Assembly: GCA_949152475.1 (NCBI GenBank)
Contig: OX424563.1
Coordinates: 39,876,120-39,940,119 of the forward strand
DNA from: Terebella lapidaria
Taxonomy: Eukaryota; Annelida; Polychaeta; Terebellida; Terebellidae
Reading direction: 5' to 3'
DNA length: 64,000 bases
A model generated the notes under the pieces. It was not told where the DNA came from, ran no database searches, and was given only the letters and a program-made list of their open reading frames with translations. Position 1 is the stretch's first letter; each line of letters opens with the position of its first letter. The position numbers and the translations under genes were made by a program. Shown here one piece after another: positions 1 to 15,000 of the stretch.

Positions 1-3000
1 CTCATCGTATTTTATAATGGGGCATATCGTAAATTTCAAGTTAATTTATTCAGCGAGTATTTTCGGCTAACAGTTAGTCTAGGTACATAGTACATTGTGA
101 CATAATATGGGGCCGTTTCTGAGAGTTAATTTTTTGACCCCATGTTATAGCATAGGCGCTCATCGTATTTTATAATGGGGCATATCGTAAATTTCAAGTT
201 AATTTATTCAGCGAGTATTTTCGGCTAACAGTTAGTCTAGGTACATAGTACATTGTGACATAATATGGGGCCGTTTCTGAGAGTTAATTTTTTGACCCCA
301 TGTTATAGCATAGGCGCTCATCGTATTTTATAATGGGGCATATCGTAAATTTCAAGTTAATTTATTCAGCGAGTATTTTCGGCTAACAGTTAGTCTAGGT
401 ACATAGTACATTGTGACATAATATGGGGCCGTTTCTGAGAGTTAATTTTTTGACCCCATGTTATAGCATAGGCGCTCATCGTATTTTATAATGGGGCATA
501 TCGTAAATTTCAAGTTAATTTATTCAGCGAGTATTTTCGGCTAACAGTTAGTCTAGGTACATAGTACATTGTGACATAATATGGGGCCGTTTCTGAGAGT
601 TAATTTTTTGACCCCATGTTATAGCATAGGCGCTCATCGTATTTTATAATGGGGCATATCGTAAATTTCAAGTTAATTTATTCAGCGAGTATTTTCGGCT
701 AACAGTTAGTCTAGGTACATAGTACATTGTGACATAATATGGGGCCGTTTCTGAGAGTTAATTTTTTGACCCCATGTTATAGCATAGGCGCTCATCGTAT
801 TTTATAATGGGGCATATCGTAAATTTCAAGTTAATTTATTCAGCGAGTATTTTCGGCTAACAGTTAGTCTAGGTACATAGTACATTGTGACATAATATGG
901 GGCCGTTTCTGAGAGTTAATTTTTTGACCCCATGTTATAGCATAGGCGCTCATCGTATTTTATAATGGGGCATATCGTAAATTTCAAGTTAATTTATTCA
1001 GCGAGTATTTTCGGCTAACAGTTAGTCTAGGTACATAGTACATTGTGACATAATATGGGGCCGTTTCTGAGAGTTAATTTTTTGACCCCATGTTATAGCA
1101 TAGGCGCTCATCGTATTTTATAATGGGGCATATCGTAAATTTCAAGTTAATTTATTCAGCGAGTATTTTCGGCTAACAGTTAGTCTAGGTACATAGTACA
1201 TTGTGACATAATATGGGGCCGTTTCTGAGAGTTAATTTTTTGACCCCATGTTATAGCATAGGCGCTCATCGTATTTTATAATGGGGCATATCGTAAATTT
1301 CAAGTTAATTTATTCAGCGAGTATTTTCGGCTAACAGTTAGTCTAGGTACATAGTACATTGTGACATAATATGGGGCCGTTTCTGAGAGTTAATTTTTTG
1401 ACCCCATGTTATAGCATAGGCGCTCATCGTATTTTATAATGGGGCATATCGTAAATTTCAAGTTAATTTATTCAGCGAGTATTTTCGGCTAACAGTTAGT
1501 CTAGGTACATAGTACATTGTGACATAATATGGGGCCGTTTCTGAGAGTTAATTTTTTGACCCCATGTTATAGCATAGGCGCTCATCGTATTTTATAATGG
1601 GGCATATCGTAAATTTCAAGTTAATTTATTCAGCGAGTATTTTCGGCTAACAGTTAGTCTAGGTACATAGTACATTGTGACATAATATGGGGCCGTTTCT
1701 GAGAGTTAATTTTTTGACCCCATGTTATAGCATAGGCGCTCATCGTATTTTATAATGGGGCATATCGTAAATTTCAAGTTAATTTATTCAGCGAGTATTT
1801 TCGGCTAACAGTTAGTCTAGGTACATAGTACATTGTGACATAATATGGGGCCGTTTCTGAGAGTTAATTTTTTGACCCCATGTTATAGCATAGGCGCTCA
1901 TCGTATTTTATAATGGGGCATATCGTAAATTTCAAGTTAATTTATTCAGCGAGTATTTTCGGCTAACAGTTAGTCTAGGTACATAGTACATTGTGACATA
2001 ATATGGGGCCGTTTCTGAGAGTTAATTTTTTGACCCCATGTTATAGCATAGGCGCTCATCGTATTTTATAATGGGGCATATCGTAAATTTCAAGTTAATT
2101 TATTCAGCGAGTATTTTCGGCTAACAGTTAGTCTAGGTACATAGTACATTGTGACATAATATGGGGCCGTTTCTGAGAGTTAATTTTTTGACCCCATGTT
2201 ATAGCATAGGCGCTCATCGTATTTTATAATGGGGCATATCGTAAATTTCAAGTTAATTTATTCAGCGAGTATTTTCGGCTAACAGTTAGTCTAGGTACAT
2301 AGTACATTGTGACATAATATGGGGCCGTTTCTGAGAGTTAATTTTTTGACCCCATGTTATAGCATAGGCGCTCATCGTATTTTATAATGGGGCATATCGT
2401 AAATTTCAAGTTAATTTATTCAGCGAGTATTTTCGGCTAACAGTTAGTCTAGGTACATAGTACATTGTGACATAATATGGGGCCGTTTCTGAGAGTTAAT
2501 TTTTTGACCCCATGTTATAGCATAGGCGCTCATCGTATTTTATAATGGGGCATATCGTAAATTTCAAGTTAATTTATTCAGCGAGTATTTTCGGCTAACA
2601 GTTAGTCTAGGTACATAGTACATTGTGACATAATATGGGGCCGTTTCTGAGAGTTAATTTTTTGACCCCATGTTATAGCATAGGCGCTCATCGTATTTTA
2701 TAATGGGGCATATCGTAAATTTCAAGTTAATTTATTCAGCGAGTATTTTCGGCTAACAGTTAGTCTAGGTACATAGTACATTGTGACATAATATGGGGCC
2801 GTTTCTGAGAGTTAATTTTTTGACCCCATGTTATAGCATAGGCGCTCATCGTATTTTATAATGGGGCATATCGTAAATTTCAAGTTAATTTATTCAGCGA
2901 GTATTTTCGGCTAACAGTTAGTCTAGGTACATAGTACATTGTGACATAATATGGGGCCGTTTCTGAGAGTTAATTTTTTGACCCCATGTTATAGCATAGG

Positions 3001-6000
3001 CGCTCATCGTATTTTATAATGGGGCATATCGTAAATTTCAAGTTAATTTATTCAGCGAGTATTTTCGGCTAACAGTTAGTCTAGGTACATAGTACATTGT
3101 GACATAATATGGGGCCGTTTCTGAGAGTTAATTTTTTGACCCCATGTTATAGCATAGGCGCTCATCGTATTTTATAATGGGGCATATCGTAAATTTCAAG
3201 TTAATTTATTCAGCGAGTATTTTCGGCTAACAGTTAGTCTAGGTACATAGTACATTGTGACATAATATGGGGCCGTTTCTGAGAGTTAATTTTTTGACCC
3301 CATGTTATAGCATAGGCGCTCATCGTATTTTATAATGGGGCATATCGTAAATTTCAAGTTAATTTATTCAGCGAGTATTTTCGGCTAACAGTTAGTCTAG
3401 GTACATAGTACATTGTGACATAATATGGGGCCGTTTCTGAGAGTTAATTTTTTGACCCCATGTTATAGCATAGGCGCTCATCGTATTTTATAATGGGGCA
3501 TATCGTAAATTTCAAGTTAATTTATTCAGCGAGTATTTTCGGCTAACAGTTAGTCTAGGTACATAGTACATTGTGACATAATATGGGGCCGTTTCTGAGA
3601 GTTAATTTTTTGACCCCATGTTATAGCATAGGCGCTCATCGTATTTTATAATGGGGCATATCGTAAATTTCAAGTTAATTTATTCAGCGAGTATTTTCGG
3701 CTAACAGTTAGTCTAGGTACATAGTACATTGTGACATAATATGGGGCCGTTTCTGAGAGTTAATTTTTTGACCCCATGTTATAGCATAGGCGCTCATCGT
3801 ATTTTATAATGGGGCATATCGTAAATTTCAAGTTAATTTATTCAGCGAGTATTTTCGGCTAACAGTTAGTCTAGGTACATAGTACATTGTGACATAATAT
3901 GGGGCCGTTTCTGAGAGTTAATTTTTTGACCCCATGTTATAGCATAGGCGCTCATCGTATTTTATAATGGGGCATATCGTAAATTTCAAGTTAATTTATT
4001 CAGCGAGTATTTTCGGCTAACAGTTAGTCTAGGTACATAGTACATTGTGACATAATATGGGGCCGTTTCTGAGAGTTAATTTTTTGACCCCATGTTATAG
4101 CATAGGCGCTCATCGTATTTTATAATGGGGCATATCGTAAATTTCAAGTTAATTTATTCAGCGAGTATTTTCGGCTAACAGTTAGTCTAGGTACATAGTA
4201 CATTGTGACATAATATGGGGCCGTTTCTGAGAGTTAATTTTTTGACCCCATGTTATAGCATAGGCGCTCATCGTATTTTATAATGGGGCATATCGTAAAT
4301 TTCAAGTTAATTTATTCAGCGAGTATTTTCGGCTAACAGTTAGTCTAGGTACATAGTACATTGTGACATAATATGGGGCCGTTTCTGAGAGTTAATTTTT
4401 TGACCCCATGTTATAGCATAGGCGCTCATCGTATTTTATAATGGGGCATATCGTAAATTTCAAGTTAATTTATTCAGCGAGTATTTTCGGCTAACAGTTA
4501 GTCTAGGTACATAGTACATTGTGACATAATATGGGGCCGTTTCTGAGAGTTAATTTTTTGACCCCATGTTATAGCATAGGCGCTCATCGTATTTTATAAT
4601 GGGGCATATCGTAAATTTCAAGTTAATTTATTCAGCGAGTATTTTCGGCTAACAGTTAGTCTAGGTACATAGTACATTGTGACATAATATGGGGCCGTTT
4701 CTGAGAGTTAATTTTTTGACCCCATGTTATAGCATAGGCGCTCATCGTATTTTATAATGGGGCATATCGTAAATTTCAAGTTAATTTATTCAGCGAGTAT
4801 TTTCGGCTAACAGTTAGTCTAGGTACATAGTACATTGTGACATAATATGGGGCCGTTTCTGAGAGTTAATTTTTTGACCCCATGTTATAGCATAGGCGCT
4901 CATCGTATTTTATAATGGGGCATATCGTAAATTTCAAGTTAATTTATTCAGCGAGTATTTTCGGCTAACAGTTAGTCTAGGTACATAGTACATTGTGACA
5001 TAATATGGGGCCGTTTCTGAGAGTTAATTTTTTGACCCCATGTTATAGCATAGGCGCTCATCGTATTTTATAATGGGGCATATCGTAAATTTCAAGTTAA
5101 TTTATTCAGCGAGTATTTTCGGCTAACAGTTAGTCTAGGTACATAGTACATTGTGACATAATATGGGGCCGTTTCTGAGAGTTAATTTTTTGACCCCATG
5201 TTATAGCATAGGCGCTCATCGTATTTTATAATGGGGCATATCGTAAATTTTAAGTTAATTTATTCAGCGAGTATTTTCGGCTAAGAGTTAGTCTAGGTAC
5301 ATAGTACATTGTGACATAATATGGGGCCGTTTCTGAGAGTTAATTTTTTGACCCCATGTTATAGCATAGGCGCTCATCGTATTTTATAATGGGGCATATC
5401 GTAAATTTCAAGTTAATTTATTCAGCGAGTATTTTCGGCTAACAGTTAGTCTAGGTACATAGTACATTGTGACATAATATGGGGCCGTTTCTGAGAGTTA
5501 ATTTTTTGACCCCATGTTATAGCATAGGCGCTCATCGTATTTTATAATGGGGCATATCGTAAATTTCAAGTTAATTTATTCAGCGAGTATTTTCGGCTAA
5601 CAGTTAGTCTAGGTACATAGTACATTGTGACATAATATGGGGCCGTTTCTGAGAGTTAATTTTTTGACCCCATGTTATAGCATAGGCGCTCATCGTATTT
5701 TATAATCGGGGCGTATCGTAAATTTCAAGTTAATTTATTCAGCGAGTATTTTCGGCTAACAGTTAGTCTAGGTACATAGTACATTGTGACATAATATGGG
5801 GCCGTTTCTGAGAGTTAATTTTTTGACCCCATGTTATAGCATAGGCGCTCATCGTATTTTATAATGGGGCATATCGTAAATTTCAAGTTAATTTATTCAG
5901 CGAGTATTTTCGGCTAACAGTTAGTCTAGGTACATAGTACATTGTGACATAATATGGGGCCGTTTCTGAGAGTTAATTTTTTGACCCCATGTTATAGCAT

Positions 6001-9000
6001 AGGCGCTCATCGTATTTTATAATGGGGCATATCGTAAATTTCAAGTTAATTTATTCAGCGAGTATTTTCGGCTAACAGTTAGTCTAGGTACATAGTACAT
6101 TGTGACATAATATGGGGCCGTTTCTGAGAGTTAATTTTTTGACCCCATGTTATAGCATAGGCGCTCATCGTATTTTATAATGGGGCATATCGTAAATTTC
6201 AAGTTAATTTATTCAGCGAGTATTTTCGGCTAACAGTTAGTCTAGGTACATAGTACATTGTGACATAATATGGGGCCGTTTCTGAGAGTTAATTTTTTGA
6301 CCCCATGTTATAGCATAGGCGCTCATCGTATTTTATAATGGGGCATATCGTAAATTTCAAGTTAATTTATTCAGCGAGTATTTTCGGCTAACAGTTAGTC
6401 TAGGTACATATTACATTGTGACATAATATGGGGCCGTTTCTGAGAGTTAATTTTTTGACCCCATGTTATAGCATAGGCGCTCATCGTATTTTATAATGGG
6501 GCATATCGTAAATTTCAAGTTAATTTATTCAGCGAGTATTTTCGGCTAACAGTTAGTCTAGGTACATAGTACATTGTGACATAATATGGGGCCGTTTCTG
6601 AGAGTTAATTTTTTGACCCCATGTTATAGCATAGGCGCTCATCGTATTTTATAATGGGGCATATCGTAAATTTCAAGTTAATTTATTCAGCGAGTATTTT
6701 CGGCTAACAGTTAGTCTAGGTACATAGTACATTGTGACATAATATGGGGCCGTTTCTGAGAGTTAATTTTTTGACCCCATGTTATAGCATAGGCGCTCAT
6801 CGTATTTTATAATGGGGCATATCGTAAATTTCAAGTTAATTTATTCAGCGAGTATTTTCGGCTAACAGTTAGTCTAGGTACATAGTACATTGTGACATAA
6901 TATGGGGCCGTTTCTGAGAGTTAATTTTTTGACCCCATGTTATAGCATAGGCGCTCATCGTATTTTATAATGGGGCATATCGTAAATTTCAAGTTAATTT
7001 ATTCAGCGAGTATTTTCGGCTAACAGTTAGTCTAGGTACATAGTACATTGTGACATAATATGGGGCCGTTTCTGAGAGTTAATTTTTTGACCCCATGTTA
7101 TAGCATAGGCGCTCATCGTATTTTATAATGGGGCATATCGTAAATTTCAAGTTAATTTATTCAGCGAGTATTTTCGGCTAACAGTTAGTCTAGGTACATA
7201 GTACATTGTGACATAATATGGGGCCGTTTCTGAGAGTTAATTTTTTGACCCCATGTTATAGCATAGGCGCTCATCGTATTTTATAATGGGGCATATCGTA
7301 AATTTCAAGTTAATTTATTCAGCGAGTATTTTCGGCTAACAGTTAGTCTAGGTACATAGTACATTGTGACATAATATGGGGCCGTTTCTGAGAGTTAATT
7401 TTTTGACCCCATGTTATAGCATAGGCGCTCATCGTATTTTATAATGGGGCATATCGTAAATTTCAAGTTAATTTATTCAGCGAGTATTTTCGGCTAACAG
7501 TTAGTCTAGGTACATAGTACATTGTGACATAATATGGGGCCGTTTCTGAGAGTTAATTTTTTGACCCCATGTTATAGCATAGGCGCTCATCGTATTTTAT
7601 AATGGGGCATATCGTAAATTTCAAGTTAATTTATTCAGCGAGTATTTTCGGCTAACAGTTAGTCTAGGTACATAGTACATTGTGACATAATATGGGGCCG
7701 TTTCTGAGAGTTAATTTTTTGACCCCATGTTATAGCATAGGCGCTCATCGTATTTTATAATGGGGCATATCGTAAATTTCAAGTTAATTTATTCAGCGAG
7801 TATTTTCGGCTAACAGTTAGTCTAGGTACATAGTACATTGTGACATAATATGGGGCCGTTTCTGAGAGTTAATTTTTTGACCCCATGTTATAGCATAGGC
7901 GCTCATCGTATTTTATAATGGGGCATATCGTAAATTTCAAGTTAATTTATTCAGCGAGTATTTTCGGCTAACAGTTAGTCTAGGTACATAGTACATTGTG
8001 ACATAATATGGGGCCGTTTCTGAGAGTTAATTTTTTGACCCCATGTTATAGCATAGGCGCTCATCGTATTTTATAATGGGGCATATCGTAAATTTCAAGT
8101 TAATTTATTCAGCGAGTATTTTCGGCTAACAGTTAGTCTAGGTACATAGTACATTGTGACATAATATGGGGCCGTTTCTGAGAGTTAATTTTTTGACCCC
8201 ATGTTATAGCATAGGCGCTCATCGTATTTTATAATGGGGCATATCGTAAATTTCAAGTTAATTTATTCAGCGAGTATTTTCGGCTAACAGTTAGTCTAGG
8301 TACATAGTACATTGTGACATAATATGGGGCCGTTTCTGAGAGTTAATTTTTTGACCCCATGTTATAGCATAGGCGCTCATCGTATTTTATAATGGGGCAT
8401 ATCGTAAATTTCAAGTTAATTTATTCAGCGAGTATTTTCGGCTAACAGTTAGTCTAGGTACATAGTACATTGTGACATAATATGGGGCCGTTTCTGAGAG
8501 TTAATTTTTTGACCCCATGTTATAGCATAGGCGCTCATCGTATTTTATAATGGGGCATATCGTAAATTTCAAGTTAATTTATTCAGCGAGTATTTTCGGC
8601 TAACAGTTAGTCTAGGTACATAGTACATTGTGACATAATATGGGGCCGTTTCTGAGAGTTAATTTTTTGACCCCATGTTATAGCATAGGCGCTCATCGTA
8701 TTTTATAATGGGGCATATCGTAAATTTCAAGTTAATTTATTCAGCGAGTATTTTCGGCTAACAGTTAGTCTAGGTACATAGTACATTGTGACATAATATG
8801 GGGCCGTTTCTGAGAGTTAATTTTTTGACCCCATGTTATAGCATAGGCGCTCATCGTATTTTATAATGGGGCATATCGTAAATTTCAAGTTAATTTATTC
8901 AGCGAGTATTTTCGGCTAACAGTTAGTCTAGGTACATAGTACATTGTGACATAATATGGGGCCGTTTCTGAGAGTTAATTTTTTGACCCCATGTTATAGC

Positions 9001-12000
9001 ATAGGCGCTCATCGTATTTTATAATGGGGCATATCGTAAATTTCAAGTTAATTTATTCAGCGAGTATTTTCGGCTAACAGTTAGTCTAGGTACATAGTAC
9101 ATTGTGACATAATATGGGGCCGTTTCTGAGAGTTAATTTTTTGACCCCATGTTATAGCATAGGCGCTCATCGTATTTTATAATGGGGCATATCGTAAATT
9201 TCAAGTTAATTTATTCAGCGAGTATTTTCGGCTAACAGTTAGTCTAGGTACATAGTACATTGTGACATAATATGGGGCCGTTTCTGAGAGTTAATTTTTT
9301 GACCCCATGTTATAGCATAGGCGCTCATCGTATTTTATAATGGGGCATATCGTAAATTTCAAGTTAATTTATTCAGCGAGTATTTTCGGCTAACAGTTAG
9401 TCTAGGTACATAGTACATTGTGACATAATATGGGGCCGTTTCTGAGAGTTAATTTTTTGACCCCATGTTATAGCATAGGCGCTCATCGTATTTTATAATG
9501 GGGCATATCGTAAATTTCAAGTTAATTTATTCAGCGAGTATTTTCGGCTAACAGTTAGTCTAGGTACATAGTACATTGTGACATAATATGGGGCCGTTTC
9601 TGAGAGTTAATTTTTTGACCCCATGTTATAGCATAGGCGCTCATCGTATTTTATAATGGGGCATATCGTAAATTTCAAGTTAATTTATTCAGCGAGTATT
9701 TTCGGCTAACAGTTAGTCTAGGTACATAGTACATTGTGACATAATATGGGGCCGTTTCTGAGAGTTAATTTTTTGACCCCATGTTATAGCATAGGCGCTC
9801 ATCGTATTTTATAATGGGGCATATCGTAAATTTCAAGTTAATTTATTCAGCGAGTATTTTCGGCTAACAGTTAGTCTAGGTACATAGTACATTGTGACAT
9901 AATATGGGGCCGTTTCTGAGAGTTAATTTTTTGACCCCATGTTATAGCATAGGCGCTCATCGTATTTTATAATGGGGCATATCGTAAATTTCAAGTTAAT
10001 TTATTCAGCGAGTATTTTCGGCTAACAGTTAGTCTAGGTACATAGTACATTGTGACATAATATGGGGCCGTTTCTGAGAGTTAATTTTTTGACCCCATGT
10101 TATAGCATAGGCGCTCATCGTATTTTATAATGGGGCATATCGTAAATTTCAAGTTAATTTATTCAGCGAGTATTTTCGGCTAACAGTTAGTCTAGGTACA
10201 TAGTACATTGTGACATAATATGGGGCCGTTTCTGAGAGTTAATTTTTTGACCCCATGTTATAGCATAGGCGCTCATCGTATTTTATAATGGGGCATATCG
10301 TAAATTTCAAGTTAATTTATTCAGCGAGTATTTTCGGCTAACAGTTAGTCTAGGTACATAGTACATTGTGACATAATATGGGGCCGTTTCTGAGAGTTAA
10401 TTTTTTGACCCCATGTTATAGCATAGGCGCTCATCGTATTTTATAATGGGGCATATCGTAAATTTCAAGTTAATTTATTCAGCGAGTATTTTCGGCTAAC
10501 AGTTAGTCTAGGTACATAGTACATTGTGACATAATATGGGGCCGTTTCTGAGAGTTAATTTTTTGACCCCATGTTATAGCATAGGCGCTCATCGTATTTT
10601 ATAATGGGGCATATCGTAAATTTCAAGTTAATTTATTCAGCGAGTATTTTCGGCTAACAGTTAGTCTAGGTACATAGTACATTGTGACATAATATGGGGC
10701 CGTTTCTGAGAGTTAATTTTTTGACCCCATGTTATAGCATAGGCGCTCATCGTATTTTATAATGGGGCATATCGTAAATTTCAAGTTAATTTATTCAGCG
10801 AGTATTTTCGGCTAACAGTTAGTCTAGGTACATAGTACATTGTGACATAATATGGGGCCGTTTCTGAGAGTTAATTTTTTGACCCCATGTTATAGCATAG
10901 GCGCTCATCGTATTTTATAATGGGGCATATCGTAAATTTCAAGTTAATTTATTCAGCGAGTATTTTCGGCTAACAGTTAGTCTAGGTACATAGTACATTG
11001 TGACATAATATGGGGCCGTTTCTGAGAGTTAATTTTTTGACCCCATGTTATAGCATAGGCGCTCATCGTATTTTATAATGGGGCATATCGTAAATTTCAA
11101 GTTAATTTATTCAGCGAGTATTTTCGGCTAACAGTTAGTCTAGGTACATAGTACATTGTGACATAATATGGGGCCGTTTCTGAGAGTTAATTTTTTGACC
11201 CCATGTTATAGCATAGGCGCTCATCGTATTTTATAATGGGGCATATCGTAAATTTCAAGTTAATTTATTCAGCGAGTATTTTCGGCTAACAGTTAGTCTA
11301 GGTACATAGTACATTGTGACATAATATGGGGCCGTTTCTGAGAGTTAATTTTTTGACCCCATGTTATAGCATAGGCGCTCATCGTATTTTATAATGGGGC
11401 ATATCGTAAATTTCAAGTTAATTTATTCAGCGAGTATTTTCGGCTAACAGTTAGTCTAGGTACATAGTACATTGTGACATAATATGGGGCCGTTTCTGAG
11501 AGTTAATTTTTTGACCCCATGTTATAGCATAGGCGCTCATCGTATTTTATAATGGGGCATATCGTAAATTTCAAGTTAATTTATTCAGCGAGTATTTTCG
11601 GCTAACAGTTAGTCTAGGTACATAGTACATTGTGACATAATATGGGGCCGTTTCTGAGAGTTAATTTTTTGACCCCATGTTATAGCATAGGCGCTCATCG
11701 TATTTTATAATGGGGCATATCGTAAATTTCAAGTTAATTTATTCAGCGAGTATTTTCGGCTAACAGTTAGTCTAGGTACATAGTACATTGTGACATAATA
11801 TGGGGCCGTTTCTGAGAGTTAATTTTTTGACCCCATGTTATAGCATAGGCGCTCATCGTATTTTATAATGGGGCATATCGTAAATTTCAAGTTAATTTAT
11901 TCAGCGAGTATTTTCGGCTAACAGTTAGTCTAGGTACATAGTACATTGTGACATAATATGGGGCCGTTTCTGAGAGTTAATTTTTTGACCCCATGTTATA

Positions 12001-15000
12001 GCATAGGCGCTCATCGTATTTTATAATGGGGCATATCGTAAATTTCAAGTTAATTTATTCAGCGAGTATTTTCGGCTAACAGTTAGTCTAGGTACATAGT
12101 ACATTGTGACATAATATGGGGCCGTTTCTGAGAGTTAATTTTTTGACCCCATGTTATAGCATAGGCGCTCATCGTATTTTATAATGGGGCATATCGTAAA
12201 TTTCAAGTTAATTTATTCAGCGAGTATTTTCGGCTAACAGTTAGTCTAGGTACATAGTACATTGTGACATAATATGGGGCCGTTTCTGAGAGTTAATTTT
12301 TTGACCCCATGTTATAGCATAGGCGCTCATCGTATTTTATAATGGGGCATATCGTAAATTTCAAGTTAATTTATTCAGCGAGTATTTTCGGCTAACAGTT
12401 AGTCTAGGTACATAGTACATTGTGACATAATATGGGGCCGTTTCTGAGAGTTAATTTTTTGACCCCATGTTATAGCATAGGCGCTCATCGTATTTTATAA
12501 TGGGGCATATCGTAAATTTCAAGTTAATTTATTCAGCGAGTATTTTCGGCTAACAGTTAGTCTAGGTACATAGTACATTGTGACATAATATGGGGCCGTT
12601 TCTGAGAGTTAATTTTTTGACCCCATGTTATAGCATAGGCGCTCATCGTATTTTATAATGGGGCATATCGTAAATTTCAAGTTAATTTATTCAGCGAGTA
12701 TTTTCGGCTAACAGTTAGTCTAGGTACATAGTACATTGTGACATAATATGGGGCCGTTTCTGAGAGTTAATTTTTTGACCCCATGTTATAGCATAGGCGC
12801 TCATCGTATTTTATAATGGGGCATATCGTAAATTTCAAGTTAATTTATTCAGCGAGTATTTTCGGCTAACAGTTAGTCTAGGTACATAGTACATTGTGAC
12901 ATAATATGGGGCCGTTTCTGAGAGTTAATTTTTTGACCCCATGTTATAGCATAGGCGCTCATCGTATTTTATAATGGGGCATATCGTAAATTTCAAGTTA
13001 ATTTATTCAGCGAGTATTTTCGGCTAACAGTTAGTCTAGGTACATAGTACATTGTGACATAATATGGGGCCGTTTCTGAGAGTTAATTTTTTGACCCCAT
13101 GTTATAGCATAGGCGCTCATCGTATTTTATAATGGGGCATATCGTAAATTTCAAGTTAATTTATTCAGCGAGTATTTTCGGCTAACAGTTAGTCTAGGTA
13201 CATAGTACATTGTGACATAATATGGGGCCGTTTCTGAGAGTTAATTTTTTGACCCCATGTTATAGCATAGGCGCTCATCGTATTTTATAATGGGGCATAT
13301 CGTAAATTTCAAGTTAATTTATTCAGCGAGTATTTTCGGCTAACAGTTAGTCTAGGTACATAGTACATTGTGACATAATATGGGGCCGTTTCTGAGAGTT
13401 AATTTTTTGACCCCATGTTATAGCATAGGCGCTCATCGTATTTTATAATGGGGCATATCGTAAATTTCAAGTTAATTTATTCAGCGAGTATTTTCGGCTA
13501 ACAGTTAGTCTAGGTACATAGTACATTGTGACATAATATGGGGCCGTTTCTGAGAGTTAATTTTTTGACCCCATGTTATAGCATAGGCGCTCATCGTATT
13601 TTATAATGGGGCATATCGTAAATTTCAAGTTAATTTATTCAGCGAGTATTTTCGGCTAACAGTTAGTCTAGGTACATAGTACATTGTGACCTAATATGGG
13701 GCCGTTTCTGAGAGTTAATTTTTTGACCCCATGTTATAGCATAGGCGCTCATCGTATTTTATAATGGGGCATATCGTAAATTTCAAGTTAATTTATTCAG
13801 CGAGTATTTTCGGCTAACAGTTAGTCTAGGTACATAGTACATTGTGACATAATATGGGGCCGTTTCTGAGAGTTAATTTTTTGACCCCATGTTATAGCAT
13901 AGGCGCTCATCGTATTTTATAATGGGGCATATCGTAAATTTCAAGTTAATTTATTCAGCGAGTATTTTCGGCTAACAGTTAGTCTAGGTACATAGTACAT
14001 TGTGACATAATATGGGGCCGTTTCTGAGAGTTAATTTTTTGACCCCATGTTATAGCATAGGCGCTCATCGTATTTTATAATGGGGCATATCGTAAATTTC
14101 AAGTTAATTTATTCAGCGAGTATTTTCGGCTAACAGTTAGTCTAGGTACATAGTACATTGTGACATAATATGGGGCCGTTTCTGAGAGTTAATTTTTTGA
14201 CCCCATGTTATAGCATAGGCGCTCATCGTATTTTATAATGGGGCATATCGTAAATTTCAAGTTAATTTATTCAGCGAGTATTTTCGGCTAACAGTTAGTC
14301 TAGGTACATAGTACATTGTGACATAATATGGGGCCGTTTCTGAGAGTTAATTTTTTGACCCCATGTTATAGCATAGGCGCTCATCGTATTTTATAATGGG
14401 GCATATCGTAAATTTCAAGTTAATTTATTCAGCGAGTATTTTCGGCTAACAGTTAGTCTAGGTACATAGTACATTGTGACATAATATGGGGCCGTTTCTG
14501 AGAGTTAATTTTTTGACCCCATGTTATAGCATAGGCGCTCATCGTATTTTATAATGGGGCATATCGTAAATTTCAAGTTAATTTATTCAGCGAGTATTTT
14601 CGGCTAACAGTTAGTCTAGGTACATAGTACATTGTGACATAATATGGGGCCGTTTCTGAGAGTTAATTTTTTGACCCCATGTTATAGCATAGGCGCTCAT
14701 CGTATTTTATAATGGGGCATATCGTAAATTTCAAGTTAATTTATTCAGCGAGTATTTTCGGCTAACAGTTAGTCTAGGTACATAGTACATTGTGACATAA
14801 TATGGGGCCGTTTCTGAGAGTTAATTTTTTGACCCCATGTTATAGCATAGGCGCTCATCGTATTTTATAATGGGGCATATCGTAAATTTCAAGTTAATTT
14901 ATTCAGCGAGTATTTTCGGCTAACAGTTAGTCTAGGTACATAGTACATTGTGACATAATATGGGGCCGTTTCTGAGAGTTAATTTTTTGACCCCATGTTA

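Noticed and set aside
61-80. CENP-B box in the 158-bp monomer (TTTCGGCTAACAGTTAG)
   Set aside because: Only the TTCG and the central A of the CENP-B consensus are present; the CGGG half is missing.
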